A stretch of DNA of 64,000 bases from Galdieria sulphuraria (GCF_000341285.1 NW_005178474.1:62001-126000); one strand, 5' to 3'. Positions 39,478 to 50,996 are shown, counted from the first letter of the stretch. Made by a program: numbers and translations. The notes: generated by a model not told the origin, from the sequence alone.

Positions 39478-41148
39478 TCAATGTTCATACAATTCCTTTG
39501 CTGAAATCTTTTCCAAATAGACAAGTGCTGCCCTGGCACATGGGCGTTGTTCAGGGTCTTTTCTAGTCATCCACTGAAGCAATTCAAAGAGACTGGGAGA
39601 AATAGTCGTCAAAGGCTCCAACTGACTAGACCTTATCTTATGCCATGCTTCACCTGTACTTGGCAAAGGCTTGTTGGCTGTTCTGGCTAGTTCATAGGCA
39701 GAGAGACCCAGTGAAAAGATGTCCGCCTTTTTCAAATCTTTGTAATCTTCTTGAAGTAACTCTAATGAGAGATATCGCGAGTCACCTTCAAAAACATCCT
39801 TGCCAATGTTAGAACATTCTTGTTTTTCATCTGGTACACAAGTTACTAAACCCAAGTCTCCAATCTTATACAATCCATCGTGTGTTAGATATATATTTTC
39901 AGGTTTGATATCCAAATGAACGACTTGTCTATCATGTAGGTAACAAAGTCCTTGCAATACTTGCTGAAGAAAATTGACCAGTTCTGCTGTCTTGAATATA
40001 AGTTTCTCATCTTTCCAAAGAGACATGACCGATCCGTGTTGGCAATACTCCATTTGAATATACAACATGTTATCTTCCTCCCATGAGGTATAATACCTCA
40101 CAAAGCTTGGACATTTACTAAATGCTGCTAATGCATGAATCTCTTTTATAGCTCTGTTCCTTTCACAAAGACTGGCATACTTTCGAGAGATTAATTTTAT
40201 AGCATAAAGACAACCGTCCAGTCTTGCACGACATTTATATACTTTGCCAAAGGAGCCAGAGCCAAGCACACCTAGTTCTTCGAAATCTCGAGTATATCTC
40301 GAAAGCTGTAAAACCTGCTGAAGTCTTTTAGGGTTACCATCAAAACTAGAACATTGTCCATTTTCAAGTGTACCAAAAGATAAAAATTGTTGCGTTTCAT
40401 CAATAACAACAGAAGAAGAACGTTGTTTCTGAGCCCCTTCATCCAACCCACAACAACTTTCATCAGAACCTTCTCCATCGACAAGACTTATAAAAGGATT
40501 AAAAGTGCGATACAACATTGGAATGAGGCGCATGGAGTTGTCTACAGAAGCATCAAGATAAGATGAAGTGGATGCATCAAATGACGATGCAAAACTTTTC
40601 ATTCTCTTATCCTCTAAGAAATGGAAACAGTAAGATTCGTTGAAAGAAGTTTGATCATACATCAAGTCCTTGTCCTCGGTATTCTCGGAAGGAAAGTTTC
40701 GAAACGGAGACAAGAAAGAAAGCCTTCTAGCTAAGGTTTTCAACTCTTTGTTTTCTTTGTTGGAAGCTGGTATAACAGTCTCTTCCTGGTCTTGATTTTT
40801 CAAATTTGTAGGCTTCTTCTCCAAAGACATAGGCGAATCAATGACGAATGGCTTCGTACTCTCTGGACTAGCAACAGCAACCTTCGAGTCTAAGGACTCC
40901 GCGTTGTCGAGTAAAACCAAGTTACTGTGCTCTGTTTCCGTAGTGTTACGGAAGTTGCTATCAGTTCTGGAAATGTTGTCTTCATCAGACAAGACAACAC
41001 AACTAGTCGCCTTCCTTGCAGTCTTTAGTTGTATCAACTGCATGACATTTCTTCGTTGTTGTTCTTCTTCCTGCGTGAAGAACCGCTTTTTACGTCGAGC
41101 TTTAAATTTTTTATCTTTGCAAGGTGTGCAAGGTACCTGCTTGTTCAT
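39478..41148 (-). CDS. WEE1: WEE1-type mitotic inhibitor kinase
   Basis: Intronless, 556 residues. Residues 1-270 are Ser/Thr-rich and probably regulatory. The kinase domain starts FEELGVLGSGSFGKVYKCR, with YAIKLI (Lys), the RYYTSWEED segment that is typical for WEE1, HLDIKPENIYL, KIGDLGLVTCV (DLG instead of DFG, a WEE1 hallmark) and EGDSRYLSLELLQ, the diagnostic activation-loop signature. WEE1 phosphorylates the inhibitory Tyr of CDK1 and delays mitosis. The extended N-terminus with basic KARRKKRFFTQEE may include a nuclear signal. The gene borders the largest gene-poor interval on its upstream side. Confidence 0.93.
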   Translation of the reverse strand: MNKQVPCTPCKDKKFKARRKKRFFTQEEEQQRRNVMQLIQLKTARKATSCVVLSDEDNISRTDSNFRNTTETEHSNLVLLDNAESLDSKVAVASPESTKPFVIDSPMSLEKKPTNLKNQDQEETVIPASNKENKELKTLARRLSFLSPFRNFPSENTEDKDLMYDQTSFNESYCFHFLEDKRMKSFASSFDASTSSYLDASVDNSMRLIPMLYRTFNPFISLVDGEGSDESCCGLDEGAQKQRSSSVVIDETQQFLSFGTLENGQCSSFDGNPKRLQQVLQLSRYTRDFEELGVLGSGSFGKVYKCRARLDGCLYAIKLISRKYASLCERNRAIKEIHALAAFSKCPSFVRYYTSWEEDNMLYIQMEYCQHGSVMSLWKDEKLIFKTAELVNFLQQVLQGLCYLHDRQVVHLDIKPENIYLTHDGLYKIGDLGLVTCVPDEKQECSNIGKDVFEGDSRYLSLELLQEDYKDLKKADIFSLGLSAYELARTANKPLPSTGEAWHKIRSSQLEPLTTISPSLFELLQWMTRKDPEQRPCARAALVYLEKISAKELYEH

Positions 41149-44094
41149 TTCTTCACAACAGTCTTCAGTTTTAGTAACAAAGTTGCTTCGTCAGTGAAAT
41201 TTATCAACTGATTTATTTTATGAAAATACGATTTGAATTTGAAGTGGCGGGTTTGACATGAGGGTTCTCAAACAAATAATCTTCTCTCTTCAAAATGGAC
41301 TGAAAATGAAAGAGATTTCATCTGCGATAGATTAAGTATAAAATATTAGGGTAAATTTGTTATTGGAGGTTTCTGAAGATGTAGGATATCAGGGAGAAGT
41401 TCACCCAAACAGTTGTGATTCATGTCGACGGCACTGCAAAGGGCATCGTGATATGGTATCCGAGAAATCTTCTAGAAAACTCTATTGCTTTCTACGCTAA
41501 AGCTCTGTAGAAAAATCTAACAAAGCATCTGATTTAGTTTTAAATCTGTTATGTTCCATACTCGTTCTTAGTTTGCAATACTTTTCACCTCTGGTCATGT
41601 TTGACTCAAAGCAAGACTGATGAGCAGAAAAAACATGTAAAAAGGCTTGGAAGTTGTCTCGGTTGTTGTCAGAAGTGACTTATCCACTCCCATCATAGTT
41701 GAGCCGAAAAAAATGCAAGATGATATGGTGTCAAGACCTCCTTATGACTCATCCAAAATTCGTCAGTACCTTCATTTGGCTCTATTATTTCTTCCTTCTC
41801 CGAAAGTAATCCGCATAATCCATCCGTGATACCCGCATTTCCCTCCTGTCCTATATCTCCTTCAAGCCTTTTATAAAGGAATTAAAGGCTAATGAAGGCA
41901 ACTTAAAGAATAATTATCTTGCAGAAAGTCGATTAGTTTTGTCAAATCCACAAGAACAGCCAACAATCAATCATAAAGTGTGTTCATGTTGATAGTTTAA
42001 CTCATGTCCTGCCATACGACACAATATAAAGCAATGTATGGTCAACGAACCCTTTCAATGTCCACATGAATCGCTAGATGATTAGGTTTTGATGTCTTCA
42101 TCTTAACAAAATTATCTTTAAATTTTACCTATTGGAACCACATTGAGATCAAGAATGGCTAATATTATATGAAATTTTTATCTTCTTCGGTCTACGAGAA
42201 AGGAAGGCAACTGGTAACATATTTTGTCTATTTGAATGCCTGTCTTACTGATTATAAAGAGACATCGAGCAGAATTTTTTTTGTATAGAACACTTTTGAC
42301 CGTCCAAGCAACCAGGAGATCACTTTGGATAGAACAAGCCAGTTTTGTGGAAGTCAAATTATAATAGACTTTACCACAGTCGTTGATTTTTGCCTAGTCA
42401 TATCTAATAAATTCCGCCAAATTTTCGAAGTTGTTGAATTAGAAGGAAAAGACCCCTGTTTACCGGATAGTTATAAGTGACGCTTCTTGTCTGAAGCAAC
42501 AAAGGAAAAGTGGCACCATGCTACTTGAGAAGAATGTGCTGGTAAAATAATAGAATTCTACAATAGAAACAAATATTTAAACAGTCGTAGATGTTCTTTG
42601 TGTATAGAAAAACATTCTCCAACTGTCTCCCGTAATAAACACATACTGTTATTAGTTTCTTTGTCGTAAGAATCTTTTGACAAAAACGGCATCAGCATGA
42701 ATCTCTCCGGAAATTTAAGGAAATGGTGATTGAACGCATTAGAAGAGGGCTATGGAGGAAGGATCTGAAAGACAGAAACATAGTTTCTTCTAATTCCATA
42801 CTTTTTCAAGACAGCCGACTTCACGTTCGTATACATTCTTGCGTTGTTGAATAATCAAATGTAGTAATTTTCAAGCTACTTTCCAGGATAAAAATGTAGC
42901 TCCGAAGCAAGGCACCTTCAATAAAGTGAAAATTTCTGAAAGACGAGACTTTGAAGTTTATTTATTTCCATGAGCCTAAATAATCGAGTTCTACCAGCGT
43001 GCCTTGGTAGGAGCGGATGCTTAATTTTTGCAGGTTGCTTTCCCTACAACAATAAAGAAGATTTATGTTTGCGAGTCTACTGCAGAGTTCTGGCTAAAAT
43101 GGCAGGTATGGTATTCTCTGAAGAAAATGATTATTTTGTGGAGATGGTATCATCTATTTATCAATGATGTCCAAAGAGGCTTTGGAACGTCAAACAACTT
43201 TTATTGGAAAACAAGATTGTGCCTATTGTGTATCATTCTGATGACAAACCTGTTTTGAAGAAGACACTAAATCAGATATGGAAATAGGGAAAATTTAGAA
43301 AGATTATGGAGTTCATGTTTCAACCGTATTTTGAATAAACTTTGGAAACATTCAGTAGCATTTCTTACCCTTTCAGCGATAATGAAAATTGTCCTTAATT
43401 TGTTGAGGTCAGTTTTTTAAATTTGAAGGTCTCCAAAGATTTACTAGACCCTCCTATTGGTGTAAAACAATGTTGGAGAAGCGAAATCTTGTAAGAAAAA
43501 CTAAACGACAGATAACATTGTGACTAGTTTCGATGCCAAAGCATTTTGTAGCTCACCATTATTTATTGAGCCAAGGAGTATGATATTGTCATCGAAACAT
43601 GATTGCTTCAATGCTATTAATTTGAAGTTTAAACAGTGTGAAGTCCTTGTACCTTCAGACTGTTAGAACTATCAATCTTCTAGTAATTTTTCATCTGTAG
43701 CCAGGAACACAAGTTATATGACTAGCATTAAGCAAGGAGTGTTGTGCTTCGTTCTGTTGTCAGATGAAAGGTGACCAAATGGTTCAACTTCAACTTTCTT
43801 TAGTATTTCGAAAAGTGTTTAAACACCAAATTCGTAATTGTTAGTGTCATTGCCTATTCCTTTAACAGTTTCCATGGATCCAGATTGATGATGTGAAAAA
43901 GCAATCAATTTTCTCTTCGTAGAGAAGCGAAACAGTTATCATTCTTTAGTATCTTTCGCTTGAACAGGAAATGAGTAAGTTTCGGAACTGGAGACAGTAG
44001 AAATGACAAAAGCAACGAATCGTTCTCATTCAGACACGCGTCAAGCATTTATTCAACTCACGAAAGTAGCAAGCAGCTAAAGGAGACCATATCA
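41149..44094. other. 2.9-kb gene-poor interval
   Basis: Between the WEE1 start and the sugar-transporter stop no frame exceeds 76 codons. The base composition resembles coding DNA of the neighbours more than simple AT-rich spacer, and short open stretches follow one another on the plus strand around 42.2-43.5 kb, which could be remnants of a decayed gene or element. I found no terminal repeats, no tRNA-like sequence, no known ncRNA motif and no protein family signature. It also must hold the WEE1 promoter. The interval stands out because all other spacers here are below about 1.3 kb. Confidence 0.6.
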
Positions 44095-45735
44095 CTAATC
44101 TTCCATGTTATGCTGATTTACTTGTTTCTTCTGTAATTTAGACTTTAGATAAGTTGTCAAGTTGCGACTATTTCTCTTCATAAGTCCGACAATGCCTCCA
44201 TCAAATTGTTCCCGTACTTCTTCGAGCGTCTTATTTTTGGTCTCAGGGAGAGTTAGAAAATCCCAAAAATAGAAGAAACAGGTAAAAGCCAAGTATAATC
44301 CAAATGTTCCAATGTGACCAATTGCGTCTGTAGTCTTAGTAAAAGTTTTGGTTGTTGTAAAGGCACTAATGAAAATCCAGAATGCTGACCAAGCAGCGCC
44401 ATAACTTCTTACTGGCAATTCATACATTTCTCCACACATAACCCACTGAACAGGGTTGATTCCAATATTTCCATTACCGTTGATCAAAGCCCATCCCACC
44501 AAAAACAGACCTGCCCTGCTTGATGCAGTATTTAGACTAAAGCCTATCATTCCGAATACTATTCCCAAGATAACAAAGGGCAAAGACAATATTAGATAAC
44601 AGAATCTACGACCAAATTTGTCTAAAGCATAAAAAGCAGGTATAGAACTGGCAAGGCTCCAAAATCCCAAAGGAATCTGAGCATACACAGCTTTCTTAGC
44701 AGTAACTCCAATTCCTACTAAAATTGGAGTCATATAGTAAGCAATTGCAGTGCCACCGCTAAACTGAGAAGTGAAGCCTAACATTGCTCCGGTCACAAAG
44801 GGAGCGCGAATCCGTGGATTGGAAATAATTTCCTTTATATCACCAAAGAATCCTCTCTGGAACTTTTTCCTCTCGTCAAGTTCTTCTTCAACGAGTTGTC
44901 GTGCATATTCAAAGTCTCTCAATGAATCAGGTCCATCTCCATGGTATCGAATCCAAACTTTCTTTGCTTCTTCGTTTCTATTATTCTTCATATGCCATCT
45001 CGGACTCTCTGCAAACATTACTACACCAACGAACTGAATAAATGCCACTACGAAGCCTGAACCCAAGAATAGACGCCATCTCCACATTGTATCAACTTGA
45101 ATGGTTATTGATAGCCATATATTTGCAATAAATCCGCCTGCCATCTGAAATGCATTGTAAGAGTTTAGATTGCCTCCTCTAGTTCTCCAAGGAGCTACTT
45201 CTGCAATATAAATGTTCATGATCATGCTTTCCTGACCCATGCCGACTCCCATGATGAGTCTTCCAACAACAAGCACTGCATACTCTTTACCGAAAGTTTG
45301 CATGCAAGTTCCAACAAAGTATAATATGGTACAAGTCAGCAAAGCTTTCTTTCTTCCTAACAAATCACTGAATGGAATGGCCCTTAAACGATCTGTAAGT
45401 AACTTGAACTGACTAGAATGGAAATAAGCTTACGTCACAGAGCCGAGAGTAGCTCCTAAGGACGCTCCTGCAGATATCCACGACCATAGACTAGCACTAA
45501 TATTTAAATCTGGCTCCGCGTAGATAGACGCAGTGCCTATGACAGATTGGTCCAGACCCATCATCATTGCTCCAAAAGCTGCAAAAAACTGAAACCAATG
45601 AAGGAGCCAAGTACCCGACTCATCTATTTGTTGCTTCTGACTTTCCTCCTTTCTTACTGTAAGGCTGTCAGAATGCTTTGGGCAATCTTCAAGATCATGA
45701 GTTGTTAATACTTCTTCTTCTGCTTGTTTCTCCAT
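44095..45735 (-). CDS. MFS sugar transporter (sugar porter family)
   Basis: Exons 45735-45434 and 45382-44095 over a 51-nt intron encode 529 residues. Twelve membrane segments are expected; sugar-porter signatures are GSVT-AIPFSDLLGRKKAL (restored by the splice, equal to the G-x-x-x-D-x-x-GRR loop), VVGRLIMGVGMGQESM, PESPRWHMKNNR-like AESPRW, and TLPETKNKTLEEV at the C-terminal end. The N-terminus (about 45 residues) is acidic and cytosolic. An alternative 21-nt intron (acceptor TTCTAG) also keeps the frame but would insert unrelated residues before the loop, so the 51-nt intron is preferred. Likely proton-coupled monosaccharide or polyol uptake at the plasma membrane; the substrate is not deducible. 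Confidence 0.92.
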
Positions 45736-46145
45736 CGATTAAAAAAACCACGCTTTGAATAAGTCCCAGGAGTTTATTTAAATCATTCGAGTAAAAATTG
45801 ATCTGAAAACATCCGTTACAATTACTCTGAAGGGACAGCAAATGGAAGCTTTGGAGAGATCCAATTGATGGACGTTCCTGTGGACAAATATCAATGCGTT
45901 GCCGTCCAAAAGACAATGCTAGTTAGCTAGCACAGCTGTTCAACAATGTTTGAACAAATGTAGTTTCCTTTAAAATGGACCAAATACGAGTTCCTTCAGA
46001 AATCGAGATCAGCAGAAAAGTTAAAAAAACGTATAAACATTCTTTTATCCACCGGTGTTACAGACAGTACTGCTATTACTGAACAAACCAAGAAAGAATA
46101 TTATCAAAGTTTCTATTTGGTTCAGTAAAACTACTCATGGAAATC
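45736..46145. other. Transporter upstream region
   Basis: About 410 bp between the start of the sugar transporter and the stop of the RWP-RK-like gene, both on the minus strand. It should hold the transporter promoter and the 3' UTR of the other. No recognised regulatory site. Confidence 0.5.
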
Positions 46146-46913
46146 TTAAATTTGACAATTTACACCTTCAAGTCTCAATGACTCTGAATAATAAGTCTTT
46201 GCAAGGTCCAATATAGTAGAAGGTTGCAAGTTACGTATCCCTTCTTCTCCCAATTTGATCAAAAACTCAGCAAATGTACGACAAGGGTCCTCCATTCGTT
46301 GTTGCTTTTGAAAATTTAGGTTGCATTCATCTTTTTTGCTCTCTACTCGTGATATATAAGAGCTTATATCTTTGTCAGGATTGAATGTTTGAAAATTTTC
46401 GAAGTTTTCAAAGTCTAATGTATAATATTTAGAACCTGTATTGAATGCATGGCATTTTCCCCCCTCCGTCTTCCGTTGCGTAGACTTGCTATCTGAGCTT
46501 GCATCTTCTACTGAAGCTTCTAGCGAATTGGAGATTAAAAACTCTATCTTTTGTGGAGTTGTCTCCAATTCTTCCTGTTCTCTTATGCTAAGTAGTTCCG
46601 GATGGTACTCTAGCTCTTCTCTCTTTTGAATGAATACCTCTGTCATTCTTCTTATGCCGTTGATTCTCTTTACATTAACACCCATTTCGTTTTTGTGTTT
46701 CCTTTGCTCTATTTCCATGTTTTTCAAAAAGGCTATGGCCCTATCAAGTCTTTGAAAATATCTGTAGGGCCATTTCTGTATGCCATAGCTTTTTAAAGAG
46801 TTTCGAAGCAAGCTACAAGAGACTGAAAGTTCCTTTGATGCAATATGAATTGGTTTTCTAAAATAAGGTTTCAAAAGAGACAAAGGTAAGGAGTGAGGTT
46901 TTCGCTTGGTCAT
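46146..46913 (-). CDS. RWP-RK-like transcription factor
   Basis: Intronless, 255 residues from MTKRKPHS; an ATG at 46964 adds 17 residues. The N-terminal 55 residues read as an RWP-RK DNA-binding domain: LPLSLLKPYFRKPIHIASKE, then LSVSCSLLRNSLKSYGIQKWPYRYF, then RLDRAIAFL, matching the family order (L-x-x-x-F-x-x-P-I-x-x-A-A-x-x-L-x-V, L-K-x-x-x-R-x-x-G-I-x-R-W-P-x-R-K). The signature RWPYRK is changed to KWPYRY. A coiled region and an acidic Ser-rich segment follow; a helical C-terminus ends the protein. RWP-RK proteins act in nitrogen response and gametogenesis of green plants and algae. The role here is unknown. Divergent from the GH35 gene with about 215 bp between starts. Confidence 0.8.
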   Translation of the reverse strand: MTKRKPHSLPLSLLKPYFRKPIHIASKELSVSCSLLRNSLKSYGIQKWPYRYFQRLDRAIAFLKNMEIEQRKHKNEMGVNVKRINGIRRMTEVFIQKREELEYHPELLSIREQEELETTPQKIEFLISNSLEASVEDASSDSKSTQRKTEGGKCHAFNTGSKYYTLDFENFENFQTFNPDKDISSYISRVESKKDECNLNFQKQQRMEDPCRTFAEFLIKLGEEGIRNLQPSTILDLAKTYYSESLRLEGVNCQI

Positions 46914-47128
46914 CTTCAGGTAAGCAGAACCGGAGTACCCAAAGTAGAAATGAACGGAACCCATTGAGTGATGGTCTCAGAATTTGGCTTAGACCGTCCT
47001 CGAGACAGTTTGGGTCACACTTCACTATTTTCTTGATTTGTCAATATCGTCTAACAGAAAAATTAATAGCGCTCTTTAAAACAATTTCAACGACCCTCGT
47101 TCAAAAAGCAATAAATTATTTACGGTCT

Positions 47129-49690
47129 ATGGCATATCAAGGTGTAGCGTCGTTCGATTCCAGAGCAATAACTCTCAATGGCAAAAGGACTCTATTGTTG
47201 GGCGGTAGCTTACAGTATCCAAAGATTCATCACACTCAGTGGAACAACACACTGAAACTGGCAAAGGAATGCGGACTGAACTTCCTCGACATATGTAAGA
47301 AGCCCTTCTGAATGGAAAGTAATTTACACTCTCTAGATGTATTCTGGAACGTTCATGAAAAGAAACGAGGCATCTTTACTTTTACGGAAGAAGCCGACAT
47401 ATTTCGTTTCCTTCAAATGGCTCATCAACATGGACTTTTGGTGATGCTTCGTCTTGGACCTTACATTTGTGCCGAAACAAGTTATGGTGGATTTCCTTGT
47501 TGGCTGCGAGAAATTCCAGGTATTCTCAACTTGTTGTTTCCAGACCAGAGTTCCAAAATCATGAAAACTAGGAATTCAGTTTCGTACGTACAATGATCCT
47601 TTTATGCGCGAAGTGAAAAGATGGTTATTTTATATAACTACCTTGTTGAAAGAAAAAAGGCTCTTTTTTCCTCAAGGAGGACCAATCGTATTGGTACAAC
47701 TTGAAAATGAGTACGACCTAGTGAGTAAAATTCAGCTCTCCAAGGGAGAACAATACCTCAATTGGTACAATGAACTTTATCGAGGTATTCAAAGTCTTTT
47801 CTTTTATAAGAAAAAACACAAAACCCAACTTAGAGCTCGCCTTTGATGTTCCTCTTATAATGTGCAGAAGCAGTCCTGAAGAAGTTGGAGAGTTTTGTTC
47901 TTGTAGCAAGGAGCCAGAACTTTCCACCATTGCAAGTGTAGAGACTTGCATCGAAACCTTCAATTCATTTTACGGACATAAGAAAATTGCTGATTTGCGA
48001 AGAAGAAAGCCTCATCAACCTATCCTCTGGACGGAATTTTGGATTGGCTGGTAGGGTTGCTTGTAACAGTAGTCACTGGACCTTCGTCTACTTACTTTTT
48101 TTAGGTATGATATTTGGACCTCCGCTCCGAGAAAACGTTCGACAGAGGTAAAAACATTCACAGAACGAATTCACTCCACTTTGCTCATAAAGTTTAAAGG
48201 ACGTCATTTATGCTGCACTTCGATTTATAGCGCAAGGTGGTGCAGGTTTCAGTTACTACATGTTTCATGGAGGCACTCATTTTAACAACCTTGCCATGTA
48301 TTCACAGACTACTTCCTATTACTTTGACTCTCCTATTGATGAATATGGAAGACCGTCTTTTTTATTTTATATGTTGAAAAGAATCAATCATATTCTTCAT
48401 CAGTTTTCTTCTCATTTATTGTCTCAGGATCATCCTCAAGTTCTTCATCTCTTGCCTCAAGTAGTAGCCTTTATTTGGCAAGAACATTCTTCACAACAAA
48501 GTCTTTCCTTTCTCTGTAACGATAGCGAGCAAATTGCATATATCATGTTCCAACAGTCCATGATGAAAATGAATCCTCTCTCCGTAGCTGTCTTCCTTGA
48601 AAACGAATTGTTGTTCGACTCATCGTCTGGATATGATTGGCAAATACCATTCAGAGATTTTAAACCACTTGAAAGGGCATATTTTCGTGAATTGAAAACT
48701 TTTCAGCTTGATATTCCTATTCCACCTCTGAGTTCAAGCTGTGACTTTTCCCAGTTACCTGATATGCTAAGTGTGACACAAGATGAAACGGACTACATGT
48801 GGTATATCTCGAGTGCAACGTTGCCAGTCAGCTCCAAAGAATTTACTTGTGAAAAAGTTTTGCTTCAAATAGAAATGGCTGATTTGATTCATTTATTCAT
48901 CAATCAACAATACATGGGAAGTTCTTGGATAAAGATAGATGATGAAAGATTTGCCAACGGAAAGAATGGATTCCGGTTCTCTATCGAATTTGAAAACAGT
49001 GTGTATCCACAGCCTGTGTTTTCATCAAACAGCAAGCTGTATGTATCTATCTTGGTTTGTTCCTTGGGTCTGATAAAAGGAGAATTTCAGCTGTGGAAAG
49101 GAGCAACCATGGAGAAAGAAAAAAAAGGACTATTCAAACAGCCCATAATACACTTCGTTGTAAAGCATTCCGAACTAGAAACAGAGACGATTCCTTTGTC
49201 CTTTACTTCCTCGTGGGCGATGATGCCGCTATCTATTATGAAAGACCATCAGTCCGCTTTTGTAAAAGAATACAACATCAAGAATGTAGACAAGCCATTA
49301 TCCCTAGGTCCTACTTATTATAAGCAAACAGTCATTATAAACAAAGCCATGATTGACGCGGTAGGTGTATGATTCAAGCATATTGGTTGGCAACTCAATT
49401 TATGTATAACATAGTTAAAATGGGGCCTTGTCATTGATTTTTCCAGTATGACGAAAGGAATCTTTCGTTGGAATTCCTTTTGTTGTGGTCGCTATTATAG
49501 TATACAAGTTTTAGGGAAGGAAAGAGACCCGTCCTTGAGAAATTCACCAGTCCAAGAAGATCATTTATTCAAGAGTACACAAAGATATTACCATATTCCA
49601 AAAGGAGTATTACAAGAAAGAAATGAGCTGGAAGTCTTTGAAGAAATTGGAGGAAATTTCATGCAGTTGCGTATACTGTTTGTGGAGTGA
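47129..49690 (+). CDS. Beta-galactosidase, glycoside hydrolase family 35
   Basis: Seven exons (47129-47294, 47337-47519, 47572-47784, 47834-48050, 48105-48147, 48200-49360, 49415-49690) with introns of 42, 52, 49, 54, 52 and 54 nt give 752 residues in one frame. GH35 marks: LLLGGSLQYPKIHHTQW, YVFWNVHEKKRG, LRLGPYICAETSYGGFPCWL, FRTYNDPFM, GGPIVLVQLENEYD (acid/base Glu), PILWTEFWIGWYDIW (nucleophile Glu), GGAGFSYYMFHGGTHF, and the C-terminal VIDFSSMTKGIFRWN. It is plant-like in domain order, including the distal jelly-roll part. Several splices fall in conserved motifs and restore them. No signal peptide is obvious from MAYQG; an upstream open frame to 46964 offers none either. The enzyme removes terminal beta-D-galactose from oligo- or polysaccharides. 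Confidence 0.93.
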
Positions 49691-50905
49691 TAAATTGGAG
49701 ATTGCCAAAAACTAGTTTTTATCCAATAAAGCTGAATGGCAACTTATTCCACAAAATTCCTTACTTTTGAGTAAATGATAACAAGACTAGGTTATCAAGT
49801 TGTCTAAACACAAAGCTTGTATACTATTGTGGAAAGCAACTCGATACATATAAGCTATTTCCAAAATCCTTCTAAAGGAATGGGTAAATATATTTGTAAT
49901 AAGAGTGAAACAACTCATGATCGCAGGATATCGTAAAAGTACTAGTCAGAAGGCAAATTACCACGTTAAATAAAATAGATAATCAATAGATGAGACACAA
50001 AAAACATAATATGACAAGTCAGGAAAGCGAGTTCCGATATCTTATATGGCTTGAATAAATCACCTGTCCTTACGTTGATTGCAACTCCCGTTTCAAATTC
50101 TGTAACGCAAAAAACCGACCATAGGGTGTCGATATTCCTTGTTTGCAAAAAGGACAAAAATTATCACCTTTTCCAATAACAACAGGAAATCTTTACATGA
50201 ACTGAAGTGGCAAGGAACTAGGTGAGCTACTATTTCCTTATAGAAAATTTCACAAGAAAGTTGCTCAAGCGAAGGGAAAACTGCGAATAGGCTAACCAAG
50301 AAAAGACGCGGGCATCCCAATCCTCTCTCTGGATCCTCTAGTTCTTGTAAGAGAAGACCGAAAAAGTCTTTGAACATAAAGTTAGGAGAATAACTTCACC
50401 CTCGTTAATCCTGTGCCCAGTTCCATAGAATGGCGAGATAACATAGAACTTCTTCAAGTATCGTGAAAACAAAAAGGACAGACTCCAAGGAATCCGCTTT
50501 AGTAATAGTAGTTCACGTTTAAGCATAGTCTATATTAGAACCTTGACATCATGGCGCTTTCCTCAGTTTATCTAGAAATCATAATATACAACATACATTT
50601 TGTGTGAATATTTTTTTCAAATGTCCTACTGAAAGATTATGTCTTCATCTCTTCCATTTGTAACAATACACAATCTTTACACAGGAAAAGAATGGCACAA
50701 TGATAAGAAGATACATTTTCCGTTTCAAAGCCAATATATTGATATAAATTGAAAACTCAAATAGATATCTCTAATAATCTTACTTTGTATGGTAGTGAAA
50801 AGAAACATTTTTTTTGCTTTTAAAGTTCTCAAGTGTTTCTTGCATAATCTTACGATAGAAACGACAACGAAAACAAAAAAACTAACCTTGGTGAAAGCGA
50901 CAACA
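49691..50905. other. 1.2-kb interval with only fragmentary frames
   Basis: Between GH35 and the tRNA gene three minus-strand frames of 62-94 codons occur (50526-49966). A short minus-strand frame around 50070-50185 contains FCPFCKQG with one Cys-x2-Cys and ends at a potential GTAAGG donor, so exons of a small gene may be present, but I could not assemble a convincing model. Confidence 0.35.
50875..50881 (-). terminator. RNA polymerase III terminator of tRNA-Gly
   Basis: A run of seven T on the minus strand, about 25 nt after the mature 3' end of the tRNA gene, as expected for Pol III termination. Confidence 0.6.
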
Positions 50906-50996
50906 TACGGTTGCCGGGAATCGAACCCGGGTCACGTCCGTGGCAGGGACGCATTCTACCATGATCCAGTATTGATTCCTTCTAGACCACAACCGT
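50906..50996 (-). tRNA. trnG-GCC: tRNA-Gly(GCC) with D-loop intron
   Basis: The minus strand folds into a complete cloverleaf once 20 nt in the D-loop are removed. Acceptor stem ACGGTTG pairs with CAACCGT, followed by discriminator A. The D-arm GTCTAG...TGGTAGAAT equals the plant tRNA-Gly form; the anticodon arm is CGTCC-CTGCCAC-GGACG with anticodon GCC; the T-arm is CCGGG-TTCGATT-CCCGG. The mature RNA would be 71 nt, normal for tRNA-Gly. There is no intron at the canonical 37/38 position. The first base pair is A-T rather than G-C, which is unusual. Internal A and B boxes are present, the A box being split by the intron. A T7 terminator follows. Confidence 0.93.
50962..50981 (-). other. 20-nt intron in the D-loop of tRNA-Gly
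   Basis: Inserted after the AG of TCTAG and before TGGTAG. Without it the D-loop is the standard AGTGGT; with it the D-loop would have about 26 nt. A four-base helix GGUC/GAUC, using exon bases before the 5' border and intron bases near the 3' border, with 3-nt bulges UAG and AUG on opposite sides, can be drawn, similar to a bulge-helix-bulge splice site. Borders could shift by one or two bases. Confidence 0.85.

Noticed and set aside
41149-44094. A mobile or virus-like element in the gene-poor block
   Set aside because: No terminal repeats, no recognisable domain and no long frame; kept only as an unexplained region.
45383-45433. A 21-nt intron in the sugar transporter
   Set aside because: It keeps frame but leaves unrelated residues before the conserved loop; a 51-nt intron with a later acceptor restores the loop and matches the usual intron size.
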